Shown here piece by piece: positions 17,042 to 25,460 of a DNA stretch of 42,557 nt. The notes under the pieces are model-generated. The model had not been told where the DNA came from. It made no database searches and was given only the letters and a program-made list of their open reading frames with translations. Both the position numbers and the translations under genes were made by a program. Each line of letters begins with the position of its first letter. Position 1 is the stretch's first letter. The stretch is from an uncultured Caryophanales bacterium (lineage in GTDB: Bacteria > Bacillota_I > Bacilli_A > RF39 > UBA660), in contig CATLHA010000009.1 of assembly GCA_949948745.1 (NCBI GenBank), positions 1 to 42,557 of the forward strand. The letters are read 5' to 3'.

Positions 17042-17970
17042 AAAACATATATGTAATCTCATCAACTGATCAAGCAACAATACAAAATGAGGTAAAGAAA
17101 ATATTTGAAAAATTTCAAGATATAGAACGAATAAATTATGATTTATCAGAAACAGAAATAGAAAGAGTAATAGAAGATTTAGATACTTATAATTTCTTAT
17201 CATCAAGAAAGGGAGTAGTAGCTACAAATGCTTCCTTTCTTTCTACAGATAAGATAAAAAGTGAAGTAGAACACAATTTAAAAATCTTAGAAAGATATCT
17301 TGAAAACCCGAATCCTGATAATATTTTAATATTTATAGTAAATAACTTAGATAAAAGAAAAAAGATAGTAACCACTTTATTAAGTAGTGCAACTCTAATT
17401 GAAAAGGAATTAAATTTAAAAGAACTGATTCAGGAAAGATTAGAAGAATATAAAATGGATCAGAGGACAGAAAATTATTTGATTGAGTATTGTGGTAACA
17501 ACAATGAACGTATATTAAACGAAATAGAAAAATTAAAAACATATAAATTAGAAGAAAAAGAAATCACAATTTCAGATATCAATGAAGTAGTAATTAGAAA
17601 TATGGAAGATAATATTTTTAATTTAGTAGACTCTATATTAAAAGGAAATAAGCAAAAAGTATTTGTTACTTATCAAGATTTACTCTTACAAGGAGAACAA
17701 CCATCTAGTATATTAAGTAAACTAGCGAATAAAATCCGTCTAATTTATCAAGTAAAGGTACTAGCAAAAGTGGGAAAAAGTGATCAGGAGATTGGGAAAA
17801 ATCTGAATATTCATCCATATCCAGTAAAATTAGCTAGAGAATCCTCTTATAACTATACAGAGTCTATGTTAACAGAATATTTAGAAAAATTAGCACAAGT
17901 AGATTATGAAATGAAAAGTGGAAATATCACAGCTGAACTTTCTTTTGAAGTATTTATGGCTAGTATTTAA
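17038..17970 (+). CDS. holA: DNA polymerase III delta subunit
   Basis: The delta subunit of the clamp loader opens the sliding clamp at the replication fork. The protein has 310 residues with the usual layout: an N-terminal region (INYDLSETEIERVIEDL, then LSSRKGVVATNASFL), an AAA+-like middle without a functional Walker A, a lid part (YLIEYCGNNNERILNEIEKL), and a helical collar domain (FNLVDSILKGNKQKVF ... LANKIRLIYQVK) that ends with MKSGNITAELSFEVFM. It is coupled to alaS by an ATGA overlap, placing a replication gene under T-box control. A strong terminator follows. Confidence 0.88.
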   Translation: MKNIYVISSTDQATIQNEVKKIFEKFQDIERINYDLSETEIERVIEDLDTYNFLSSRKGVVATNASFLSTDKIKSEVEHNLKILERYLENPNPDNILIFIVNNLDKRKKIVTTLLSSATLIEKELNLKELIQERLEEYKMDQRTENYLIEYCGNNNERILNEIEKLKTYKLEEKEITISDINEVVIRNMEDNIFNLVDSILKGNKQKVFVTYQDLLLQGEQPSSILSKLANKIRLIYQVKVLAKVGKSDQEIGKNLNIHPYPVKLARESSYNYTESMLTEYLEKLAQVDYEMKSGNITAELSFEVFMASI

Positions 17971-17998
17971 GAACAGAATACCAAATCTGTTCTTTTTC
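17969..17998 (+). terminator. Intrinsic terminator of the T-box operon
   Basis: AAGAACAGA pairs with TCTGTTCTT around an 8-base loop and is followed by T-rich sequence directly after the holA stop. Confidence 0.9.
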
Positions 17999-18077
17999 TT
18001 TTAAAATATTTTTTTCTTTGTTATACTAAAAATAGAATATAGGAATATTTTTTTCTATGAAAACGAGAGGTGGTACA

Positions 18078-19289
18078 ATGCAAATTAAATTTGATGATGT
18101 AAAAAAATATGATACAATTAGCGAAACAGAAAGAGAAAGATTAAAGAAAATTTATGGAATTATAAAGCAAAAAGAATCTATGCTAGATTGGACAGATATT
18201 AAAACATGCATATCCAAGGAAGAACTACAAAAAATAGTAGAACTATCTAATGAAGTTCGTACTTTTTGTGATATTTTTATAGTAATTGGAATTGGTGGTT
18301 CCTATTTAGGAAGTAAAGCCGTAATTGAAGCGCTTAGTCCATATTTTAACAAAAACAAACCAGAGATTATTTTTGCAGGACATCAATTATCTGCTAGTTA
18401 TTTAAAAGAATTACTAACCTATATTAAGGACAAAAGCGTAATTATTAATGTCATTTCAAAATCTGGTGGAACCCTAGAACCATCTATTGCATTCGATGAG
18501 TTTTATACCTATATGAAAGAAAATTATCAGGATTATAAAAAAAGAATAATTGTGACAACAGACCAAGAAACGGGTAATTTAAGAAATTTTGCCATACAAG
18601 AAGGTTTATCGACATTTTCTATTCCAAGGGAAATTGGAGGAAGATATTCTGTAATGACCACAGTGGGACTATTCCCAATTGCAGTTTCAGGTATCGATAT
18701 CATAAAACTATTAAAAGGGGCAAAAGAAGCCAAGGATTGTTTTGAGGATGCAAGCCGCTATGCACTAATTAGAAAGCATATGGAAGAAGACAATAAATTT
18801 ATTGAAGCAATTACAGTATATGAAGAAAAACTTTCTTCTTTTGCAGGATGGTGTCAACAACTTTTTGCAGAAACACAAGGAAAAGAAGGCAAAGGAATCT
18901 TACCAATAATTAATCAAAATACTACAAATCTTCATTCTATTGGGCAGTATTTACAAGAAGGAAAAAATATTGTTTTTGAAACAGTAATTACAGTAGAAGA
19001 TACAGAAGATATATTTTTAGATAAATACAACATGACAATGAATGAATTAAACAATGTAGTAGCAGAACAAGTATCTATTGCGCATAAATTAAGCAATACA
19101 CCCAGTATAAAGATTATTCTTGAAGAACTAAGCCCAACGGAAATAGGTAAATTAATCTATCTCTATGAAATGACAGCGGCAATTGGAGGATACCTACTAG
19201 ATATTAATCCATTTGATCAACCTGGAGTAGAAGAATATAAAAAATTAGTAATAGAAGAACTAGAAAAAAATAAAAAATGTAATAAATAG
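18078..19289 (+). CDS. pgi: Glucose-6-phosphate isomerase
   Basis: Interconverts glucose-6-phosphate and fructose-6-phosphate in glycolysis. The two SIS-fold halves show IVIGIGGSYLGSKAVIEAL near residue 68 and SKSGGTLEPSIAF near 130. The signature GGRYSVMTTVGLFP lies near 190 and the C-terminal part has YEMTAAIGGYLLDINPFDQPGVE. The ATG at 18078 is preferred over 18057 because GAGAGGTGG sits before it. The result is 403 residues, somewhat shorter than the roughly 450 of Bacillus. A TATACT at 18022-18027 is a possible -10 box. The gene is monocistronic between two terminators. Confidence 0.95.
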   Translation: MQIKFDDVKKYDTISETERERLKKIYGIIKQKESMLDWTDIKTCISKEELQKIVELSNEVRTFCDIFIVIGIGGSYLGSKAVIEALSPYFNKNKPEIIFAGHQLSASYLKELLTYIKDKSVIINVISKSGGTLEPSIAFDEFYTYMKENYQDYKKRIIVTTDQETGNLRNFAIQEGLSTFSIPREIGGRYSVMTTVGLFPIAVSGIDIIKLLKGAKEAKDCFEDASRYALIRKHMEEDNKFIEAITVYEEKLSSFAGWCQQLFAETQGKEGKGILPIINQNTTNLHSIGQYLQEGKNIVFETVITVEDTEDIFLDKYNMTMNELNNVVAEQVSIAHKLSNTPSIKIILEELSPTEIGKLIYLYEMTAAIGGYLLDINPFDQPGVEEYKKLVIEELEKNKKCNK

Positions 19290-19315
19290 GAAAACCTCAT
19301 AGAGTAGAAAAGCAC

Positions 19316-19344
19316 AAAGAAAATCAAATTGATTCTCTTTTTTT
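19316..19344 (+). terminator. Intrinsic terminator after pgi
   Basis: AAAGAAAATCA pairs with TGATTCTCTTT (one A-C mismatch) around AAT, followed by T residues. Confidence 0.65.
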
Positions 19345-19422
19345 ACGCTATAATTAATGTGATTGTCTATCTTGTAATCATACCTATCTACATTCCCCCT
19401 CTCATTGTCTACTTTAAGTTTA

Positions 19423-19450
19423 CCAGTACACCAGTACAATTACCAGTACA
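19423..19450 (+). repeat. Three direct copies of CCAGTACA
   Basis: CCAGTACA occurs at 19423, 19431 and 19443, two in tandem and the third after four bases, ending 23 bases before the -35 box of poly-G locus 2. It could be a binding site for a regulator or a small expanding repeat. I saw it at none of the other four poly-G loci. Confidence 0.6.
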
Positions 19451-19473
19451 GTATAGTTTACAAAAAGTTACTA

Positions 19474-19505
19474 TTGCAAAAATCGCCTGGGGGGGGGGGT
19501 ATAAT
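19474..19505 (+). promoter_or_regulatory. Poly-G spacer promoter, locus 2 (G11)
   Basis: TTGCAA (19474-19479), then AAATCGCCT, eleven G (19489-19499) and TATAAT (19500-19505). The spacer is 20 bp, the longest of the five, so this copy is predicted to be the weakest as sequenced. The start codon follows at 19535 after AATAGGAGAC. A palindrome ATAGTACTAT overlaps the end of the -10 box. Confidence 0.87.
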
Positions 19506-19534
19506 AGTACTATAAGATAAATAGGAGACTAACT

Positions 19535-22500
19535 ATGAGTAAAAAAATATCAAAGTTAACATTATTAGCTGTAGTTGTAATAGGTTTACTATTAATAGTA
19601 ACAGGGTTATTTTATAGTTCTTTTGCTCTTATAGAACCAGTAAAAAGTGTTAGTTTCCAATCAGAAAAATTAAATTATAATGAGCAAGAACCAGGAAGCT
19701 TTCAAATAGAAAAGAGTGCCATTTGGAAAAATAGAGGTGAAGCAGAAGTTACAATTGATGTAGATACGATTTTAAAAAGGGGAAATCGCTATACAGATAT
19801 TATTTTTGTATTAGATATCTCAGAATCTATGGTTGGGAAAAAATTAGAACAGGCAAAAACAGATATAAAGCAATTATTTAGTACATTATTATCTACTCCT
19901 ACTAATAAAATAGCATTAATTACCTTTGACCAAAATGCTACTATCCTATCAGAGTTTACAGATGATCAGAATTTATTAAATAATAAAATAGATGGTATTT
20001 ATGATAAACAAGGAACAAATTATTATCAAGCATTAAAGCAAGTAAATGAGATTTTAAAAAATTATCAATCAGAAGAAGATAGAGATTGTGTTTTAATGTT
20101 TTTAACTGATGGAATTCCTAATGTGGACACTCCTAATGAAAAAACTTATTTTAATTATCTAAAAAAACAATATCCATATATGGTAGTAAATGCAATCCAA
20201 TATGAATTGAACGATAAAATAATTGATCAAATTAAAGATATAAGTGATTATCAGTACTTATCTACTATAACAAACCTAAAGGATACTTTACAGGAAGCAT
20301 CTATTGTGCCAGTTCCATATAACGAATTTTTAATTACAGATTACATAAATACAGCTTTTTTTGAGATAGAAGATATCATCAGCGATTACAAAGTCGAAGT
20401 AGATAAGAAGAATGGAAAAGTGATTTGGAATTTAAAAGAGATGAGATCTGGAACTACTCATCAAATAAAATATCTTCTTCATTTGAAAGACGAATTGATA
20501 GATGTTGGTGGAGTTTATCCAATCAGCAAAACTATAGAAATAAAAAGTGAGATTGAAAAAATAAAAGAAAATATAGAAAGTGAATTGACACCAAAACTAA
20601 AAGACTTATTTCGGGTAAGATATGATGCAAATATCCCAAAGGGGTGTAACATTAAAGAGTCATTACCTCAAGATAAGAATCATTTTATATTTGATACAGT
20701 AACGGTAGCTGATGACTTAACATGTGACGGATATCAATTTAAAGGATGGAGTACAGTAACAGAAGATGTAAATCGACCTACCGAAGAATATTTTGTTATG
20801 CCAAGTGATGATGTAATCATTCGCGCAGAGTGGACGACCTTATCTTTTGAAAAATCTATAAATGGAGAAATATATGTATATATATCACCAATATTAAGAA
20901 GTGTTTCTGAGAATGATAATAATGATCTTTGGGAATATAAAGAATCCATTACAAAAATAGTATTCCAAAACTCTATTCATAATATAGAAGAAGCAACAAA
21001 AGTATTTGATATATCAGAAGGAAAAAATTATGGAGTAGTAGGGTCATTAGTACCAAACGTAGAAAATCCTGCAACTTTTACAGCTTATATACAAGGCGAT
21101 GGAAAAATCATCGCAAGTGAGAATAGTTCATATCTCTTTTATTGCTTTAAAAATCTAAAAACAATTGAAGGATTAGAAAATTTAGATACTTCTAATGTGA
21201 CAAACATGTATGCCATGTTTTCTGAATGTAATAATTTAGTTGATTTGGATGTTAGTCATTTCAATACATCAAACGTGACAAATATGAGTTATACATTTTA
21301 TGGTTGTAGAAGTTTAACAAATTTAGATATTGATAATTTTAATACATCAAAAGTAACAAATATGAAAAGCATGTTTCAAAATTGTATAAATTTACTAGGT
21401 TTAGATTTAGTTACCTTTGATACATCAAAGGTAACTAACATGGTTTATATGTTTATGAATTGTCAATCATTAATAGAATTGAATGTTACAAGTTTTGATA
21501 CTTCCAATGTTACGCAAATGTATGATATGTTCAATGAATGTAGTAGTCTAACGAGCCTAGATGTCAGTAGTTTTAATACTTCAAAAATAACAGGAACCAA
21601 TGGAATGTTTTATGGATGTCGTAGTTTAACAAGTCTAGATGTTAGCAATTTTGATGTTTCCAAAGTAACTTTGATGACAGCGATGTTTTCTAATTGTACT
21701 AAACTAACATCAATTAATTTAACCAATTGGAATACGTCCAATGTAGTCAATCTAACTCGTTTATTTGAATTTTGTAATCAACTAACTACAATAGATTTAA
21801 GTAGTTTTAATACATCTAAAGTAATTTATTTTAATAGCATGTTTTCTGGATGTACTACGCTGACAGAATTAGATCTTTCCAATTTTGATACCTCAAGTGC
21901 AATTAGTATGCATTGGATGTTTACCTATTGCTATAAATTATCTAATCTTAATATTAGTAGTTTCAATACATCAAAAGTAACAGATATGCAATCTATGTTT
22001 TTTGGAAATAATAGTCTTACCAGTCTAGATGTCAGCCATTTTGATACATCCAATGTTACAGATATGGTAAGAATGTTCTATGATTGCTCCAATCTTACAG
22101 AATTAGATTTGAGTAACTTTAACACCCAAAAAATAACGAGCACAGAAAATTTATTTGGTGAGTGTAAAAAATTAAAAAATTTAAATATTTCAAACTTTAA
22201 AACAGATAATGTAACAAATATGTATCGTATGTTTCATAATTGTTGCGCATTAACAAATCTGAATCTAAGTAATTTTAATACATATAAAGTGACAAATATG
22301 GAGGCCATGTTTGGTGGATGCTTTAGTCTAACAAGTTTAGATTTATCTAATTTCAATACCATGAATGTAAGCAATATGAAAAATGTATTCTCGCAGTGTA
22401 GTGGTTTAGGAACGCTAGATTTATCCAATTTCAATACAGCAAATGCTACTGACATGCGATATATGTTTGCTGGGTGTTGGGGATTAACAGATCTGAATTT

Positions 22501-23323
22501 GAGTAGTTTTAATACATCCAAAGTTGTTGATATGCGTTATATGTTCTATAATTGTACAAGATTAAAAAGTTTAGATTTTAATAATTTTGATACATCTGTT
22601 GTAACTAATATGGAATTTATGTTCAATTTATGCTACAACTTAAGTCTGACAATTACTATTGCTAATCAAAATATCACAGGATATGATTCTATGTTTGTTG
22701 ATGCAGCAACACAAACTGGTGCACAAATTGTAGTGAATTATATTCCAGTAACAGATTCTTTAGTAGATCAAATGATTGCAACAAAATCAGCAAATTCAGA
22801 TGTAATAAAAGGAAATAATGTTTCTCATAGAATCTCTTTAATAAGTGATATAGCTACTATAGAATTAGAGGAAGCTGTACCCAATAAAGTAATTCCATTA
22901 GAAGCAGTTTCTGAAAATCAAACAGTAAAATCATTTAAACTAAATGGAAACATAATAAATGGAAGAACATTTAAAATGCCAGAAGAAGATGTTACAATCA
23001 CAGATGTAGAGGTTGCTGAAATAACGATTTTAGAAACAAACCATAATCCATATTCAACGCAATTAGTAACTAAAAATTATGAAAAAACATATGATGGTGC
23101 GAAGTCTTTAACTGTTATTTTAGAATATGAAACAGAGAACATAAATAATGATTACCTGTATATTTATGATAGCAATAATAACCAATATGGAAAATATGGT
23201 GGAAATACAAGAAAGACTGAAACAATAATATTATCGGGAGGTTATATTAAAATATCCTTTAAAACAAACCTATTAAATAATAATTTTTATGGATTTAAAG
23301 CAACTGTAATTCCAAACTATTAA
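19535..23323 (+). CDS. VWA-BspA repeat surface protein with C-terminal CUB-like domain
   Basis: A very large (1,262 aa) exported protein, likely an adhesin. An N-terminal hydrophobic segment (about residues 8-32) has no lipobox and can act as signal or anchor. A von Willebrand A domain spans about 87-275 with a complete metal site: DISES at 94-98, T161 and D192 in TDG. A Listeria-Bacteroides (InlB-type) repeat follows with GYQFKGW ... YFVMPSDDVIIRAEW. About 19 BspA/DUF285 repeats of 26 residues (consensus LTsLDvSnFdTSkVTnMxxMF) occupy about 544-1035. A C-terminal part absent from its two paralogues resembles a CUB-type beta-sandwich (YDGAKSL ... DYLYIYDSN ... GGYIKISF). No LPxTG motif is present. 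It is expressed from poly-G locus 2 and ends at a shared terminator. Confidence 0.88.
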   Translation: MSKKISKLTLLAVVVIGLLLIVTGLFYSSFALIEPVKSVSFQSEKLNYNEQEPGSFQIEKSAIWKNRGEAEVTIDVDTILKRGNRYTDIIFVLDISESMVGKKLEQAKTDIKQLFSTLLSTPTNKIALITFDQNATILSEFTDDQNLLNNKIDGIYDKQGTNYYQALKQVNEILKNYQSEEDRDCVLMFLTDGIPNVDTPNEKTYFNYLKKQYPYMVVNAIQYELNDKIIDQIKDISDYQYLSTITNLKDTLQEASIVPVPYNEFLITDYINTAFFEIEDIISDYKVEVDKKNGKVIWNLKEMRSGTTHQIKYLLHLKDELIDVGGVYPISKTIEIKSEIEKIKENIESELTPKLKDLFRVRYDANIPKGCNIKESLPQDKNHFIFDTVTVADDLTCDGYQFKGWSTVTEDVNRPTEEYFVMPSDDVIIRAEWTTLSFEKSINGEIYVYISPILRSVSENDNNDLWEYKESITKIVFQNSIHNIEEATKVFDISEGKNYGVVGSLVPNVENPATFTAYIQGDGKIIASENSSYLFYCFKNLKTIEGLENLDTSNVTNMYAMFSECNNLVDLDVSHFNTSNVTNMSYTFYGCRSLTNLDIDNFNTSKVTNMKSMFQNCINLLGLDLVTFDTSKVTNMVYMFMNCQSLIELNVTSFDTSNVTQMYDMFNECSSLTSLDVSSFNTSKITGTNGMFYGCRSLTSLDVSNFDVSKVTLMTAMFSNCTKLTSINLTNWNTSNVVNLTRLFEFCNQLTTIDLSSFNTSKVIYFNSMFSGCTTLTELDLSNFDTSSAISMHWMFTYCYKLSNLNISSFNTSKVTDMQSMFFGNNSLTSLDVSHFDTSNVTDMVRMFYDCSNLTELDLSNFNTQKITSTENLFGECKKLKNLNISNFKTDNVTNMYRMFHNCCALTNLNLSNFNTYKVTNMEAMFGGCFSLTSLDLSNFNTMNVSNMKNVFSQCSGLGTLDLSNFNTANATDMRYMFAGCWGLTDLNLSSFNTSKVVDMRYMFYNCTRLKSLDFNNFDTSVVTNMEFMFNLCYNLSLTITIANQNITGYDSMFVDAATQTGAQIVVNYIPVTDSLVDQMIATKSANSDVIKGNNVSHRISLISDIATIELEEAVPNKVIPLEAVSENQTVKSFKLNGNIINGRTFKMPEEDVTITDVEVAEITILETNHNPYSTQLVTKNYEKTYDGAKSLTVILEYETENINNDYLYIYDSNNNQYGKYGGNTRKTETIILSGGYIKISFKTNLLNNNFYGFKATVIPNY
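21164..22640 (+). repeat. 19 tandem 78-bp BspA/DUF285 coding repeats
   Basis: Each unit encodes 26 residues built on L-x-x-L-D-x-S-x-F-x-T-S-x-V-T-x-M-x-x-M-F-x-x-C. The DNA units are diverged, so this is not a perfect satellite. Short blocks such as AATACATCAAAAGTAAC recur here and in the paralogue at 38567, and could support recombination. Confidence 0.85.
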
Positions 23324-23356
23324 AAATAACTAAAGTTTTTTGACTTTAGTTATTTT
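23323..23356. terminator. Bidirectional terminator between convergent genes
   Basis: AAAATAACTAAAGT and ACTTTAGTTATTTT form a perfect 14-bp stem with a 6-base loop. It serves both the VWA-BspA gene on the plus strand and the peptidase on the minus strand, whose stop codon lies inside the right arm. Confidence 0.9.
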
Positions 23357-24546
23357 CTTTTTGCTAATTGTTTATTTAATTCTATAAGCTCATTTCTCCC
23401 ACTTTGACAATTATCTTCATGGAAGGTAAAAGGATATTTATCTAGTAAATCGTAGAGTGGAGCTTTATCTTTCTTTAATCGGAATAAATAATCTAATGAT
23501 TTTTCTGAATCTTGTAAATAAAAGTTAAAGAAGTCTAATGCTCCAAAATGAGAACCAACTTGAGAAACAAGATGAATTAGTGGAATACTACAAATATCTT
23601 CTACATCATCAATTGTCAAATTAGTATCGAAACCAATCCTTTTTATAATTTCGATTACTTTTGGAATTCTAAATTTCTTTCTTCTAGAGGAAGTAAATAG
23701 TAAATTTCCAACAAAAAGATCACTTAAATACTGTAGCGTATCAAAATTTTGTCTCGCCAAATTATTGATATTATATTGTCCTTTTCCATGTTTTTTATAA
23801 TATTCTCCAACAATTCTTTCGGCAAATGCACCTTCTAATTCGTAGAAAAAATGATTATCATACTGAATATCTACTTGAGGATTAGAAAAAATCATATGAA
23901 ACATTTCATGAGCGAAATTAAATAAATCCTTATCCGTATCCGTAACATACAAATTAGCATAGTTCTTATTTTTGAAAGGAATAGGCATTGTCAAACCTAA
24001 TATTGTACTATTGTAAATTTCTAATTTTTTATCCATTGATTCAAAATTAATAAGAGAAGGTTTAGTAGTAATAATCTGATCATATCGAGAAATTATTTCT
24101 TTGTTTCCAGATTCTTTTAATATTTCAAACAAAGTTTGAATCATTTCTTCACAATCAAGATGAACTCCTTCCTGTATAGGAGTATCTGAAATATCAATAT
24201 CCCATAGTATTGGAAACACTGAAAGCCATAACTCAAAATATTCTACAGGAATTCTAGTAAAACCAGAATAAAAATGTTTCATTAAATCTCTATAGTTTTG
24301 TTTTCCATCTTCCTCAGAAAGGAAATAAGGGAAAGCGTTATCAACTACACTAGAATTACTAGAGTTATTTGCATTTTTAATTTCGATCATTGCATCATAC
24401 TTTTCGATGGTATGTTCTAGATTCAAATAATTAAGTTCATCAATCTCATCTTGTGTATCTTTCCATTTTTTAAGAAAAACTGGCAATAATTCTTGTGCTT
24501 CTTTCTTTTCTGCTTTCAAAGATTCAACATTCCAAGTATATTCCAT
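23350..24546 (-). CDS. M3-like (oligoendopeptidase-type) zinc metallopeptidase
   Basis: A 398-residue soluble protein with the zinc motif FAHEMFHMIF (HEMFH at residues 213-217) and a likely third ligand in FYELEGAFAER, about 20 residues later. The wholly alpha-helical, acidic sequence without signal peptide resembles M3/oligoendopeptidase F-type enzymes. It is shorter than the usual 560-600 residues, so it may be a compact relative; substrate unknown. The start ATG is preceded by GAGGTGAAATT. A consensus-like promoter precedes it. It is the only gene on the minus strand in this section and stands alone. Confidence 0.7.
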   Translation of the reverse strand: MEYTWNVESLKAEKKEAQELLPVFLKKWKDTQDEIDELNYLNLEHTIEKYDAMIEIKNANNSSNSSVVDNAFPYFLSEEDGKQNYRDLMKHFYSGFTRIPVEYFELWLSVFPILWDIDISDTPIQEGVHLDCEEMIQTLFEILKESGNKEIISRYDQIITTKPSLINFESMDKKLEIYNSTILGLTMPIPFKNKNYANLYVTDTDKDLFNFAHEMFHMIFSNPQVDIQYDNHFFYELEGAFAERIVGEYYKKHGKGQYNINNLARQNFDTLQYLSDLFVGNLLFTSSRRKKFRIPKVIEIIKRIGFDTNLTIDDVEDICSIPLIHLVSQVGSHFGALDFFNFYLQDSEKSLDYLFRLKKDKAPLYDLLDKYPFTFHEDNCQSGRNELIELNKQLAKRK

Positions 24547-24572
24547 AATTTCACCTCATAAATTAATTGTTT

Positions 24573-24601
24573 ATTCTAATAACTTTTTAAAAAAATGTCA
24601 A
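24573..24601 (-). promoter_or_regulatory. Near-consensus sigma-A promoter of the minus-strand peptidase
   Basis: On the minus strand: TTGACA (24601-24596), a 17-bp spacer and TAGAAT (24578-24573), followed by the GAGGTGAAA ribosome site. Apart from the poly-G loci, this is the closest match to the -35 consensus seen. Confidence 0.8.
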
Positions 24602-24723
24602 TTCCTGAAAGAAATGTTATATAGATTAAAAATAACTGTAAAATAATGATTTTTCCTAGAAGAAGTGGTAAAAATTGGTTATAATAAATAAATAGAAGGA
24701 AAATATAGAAAGAGGGAATGAAT

Positions 24724-25422
24724 ATGCCAACTGCACATATAGAAAGTAAAAATACAGAGATTGCCGATACAGTCATTATGCCTGGAGATCCATTACGTGC
24801 GAAATATATTGCAGAAACGTTTTTAGAAAATGTCGTTTGTGTTAATAAAGTTAGAAACTGTTTAGGTTATACGGGAACTTATAAAGGAAAAAAAATAACA
24901 GTATTTGCATCTGGAATGGGGATGCCAAGTATTGGGATTTATTCTTATGAGTTATTTAAAGAATATGATGTAGAAAATATTATTCGAGTAGGAACGGCTG
25001 GAAGTTACGATGAAAATTTGAAAATTTTAGATATTGTTTTAACAAATAACTCATACTCTGATAGTAGTTATGCATTTGTTCAAAATGGATATACTAAAAA
25101 TCATATCGAAGCAAATCTTGAATTAAATCAAAAAATTTTAGAAACCGCAAGTGATTTAAATTTAGAAGTAAAAACTTTAGATATCTATTCGAGTGACGTA
25201 TTTTATAATGATATAGAAAGTAATATAGTGAAAGAACATAATTTAAAAATCGTTGAAATGGAATCTTTTGCACTTTTCCATAATGCAAAAGTTTTAGGAA
25301 AAAAAGCGACCTGTCTTTTAACAATTTCAAATAACTTTGTAACAGGAGAAGAGACAACTTCAGAAGTAAGAGAAACTGGTTTTAAAAACATGATGATTCT
25401 TGCGTTAGAATCTTGTTTATAA
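24724..25422 (+). CDS. deoD: Purine nucleoside phosphorylase (DeoD type)
   Basis: Cleaves purine (deoxy)nucleosides to base and (deoxy)ribose-1-phosphate in salvage. It begins PTAHIESK and shows GDPLRAKYIAETFLE, SGMGMPSIGIYSYEL, IIRVGTAGSYDE and the nucleoside-binding VEMESFALF. The 232-residue length fits hexameric DeoD. The ATG at 24724 is chosen over 24718 because AGAGGG at 24711-24716 is too close to the latter. A TATAAT at 24680-24685 is a possible -10 box. No terminator separates it from the M16 pair, so they may form one operon. Confidence 0.93.
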   Translation: MPTAHIESKNTEIADTVIMPGDPLRAKYIAETFLENVVCVNKVRNCLGYTGTYKGKKITVFASGMGMPSIGIYSYELFKEYDVENIIRVGTAGSYDENLKILDIVLTNNSYSDSSYAFVQNGYTKNHIEANLELNQKILETASDLNLEVKTLDIYSSDVFYNDIESNIVKEHNLKIVEMESFALFHNAKVLGKKATCLLTISNNFVTGEETTSEVRETGFKNMMILALESCL

Positions 25423-25460
25423 AATAAATAAAAGAACATACTATAAAAGAGGTGAAGAAA

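Noticed and set aside
19329-19520. 63-aa ORF running through the locus 2 poly-G run
   Set aside because: It has no ribosome site, overlaps a terminator and promoter, and the G run leads straight into TATAAT. A promoter explains the region better than a coding switch.
22234-22521. Antisense ORFs opposite the BspA repeats (here and at 35176-35508)
   Set aside because: The repeating codon pattern of the sense strand keeps the antisense frame open; the translations are repeats without sense.
21164-22640. CRISPR-like periodicity
   Set aside because: The repeats are coding, diverged, have no spacers, and translate to a known leucine-rich family.
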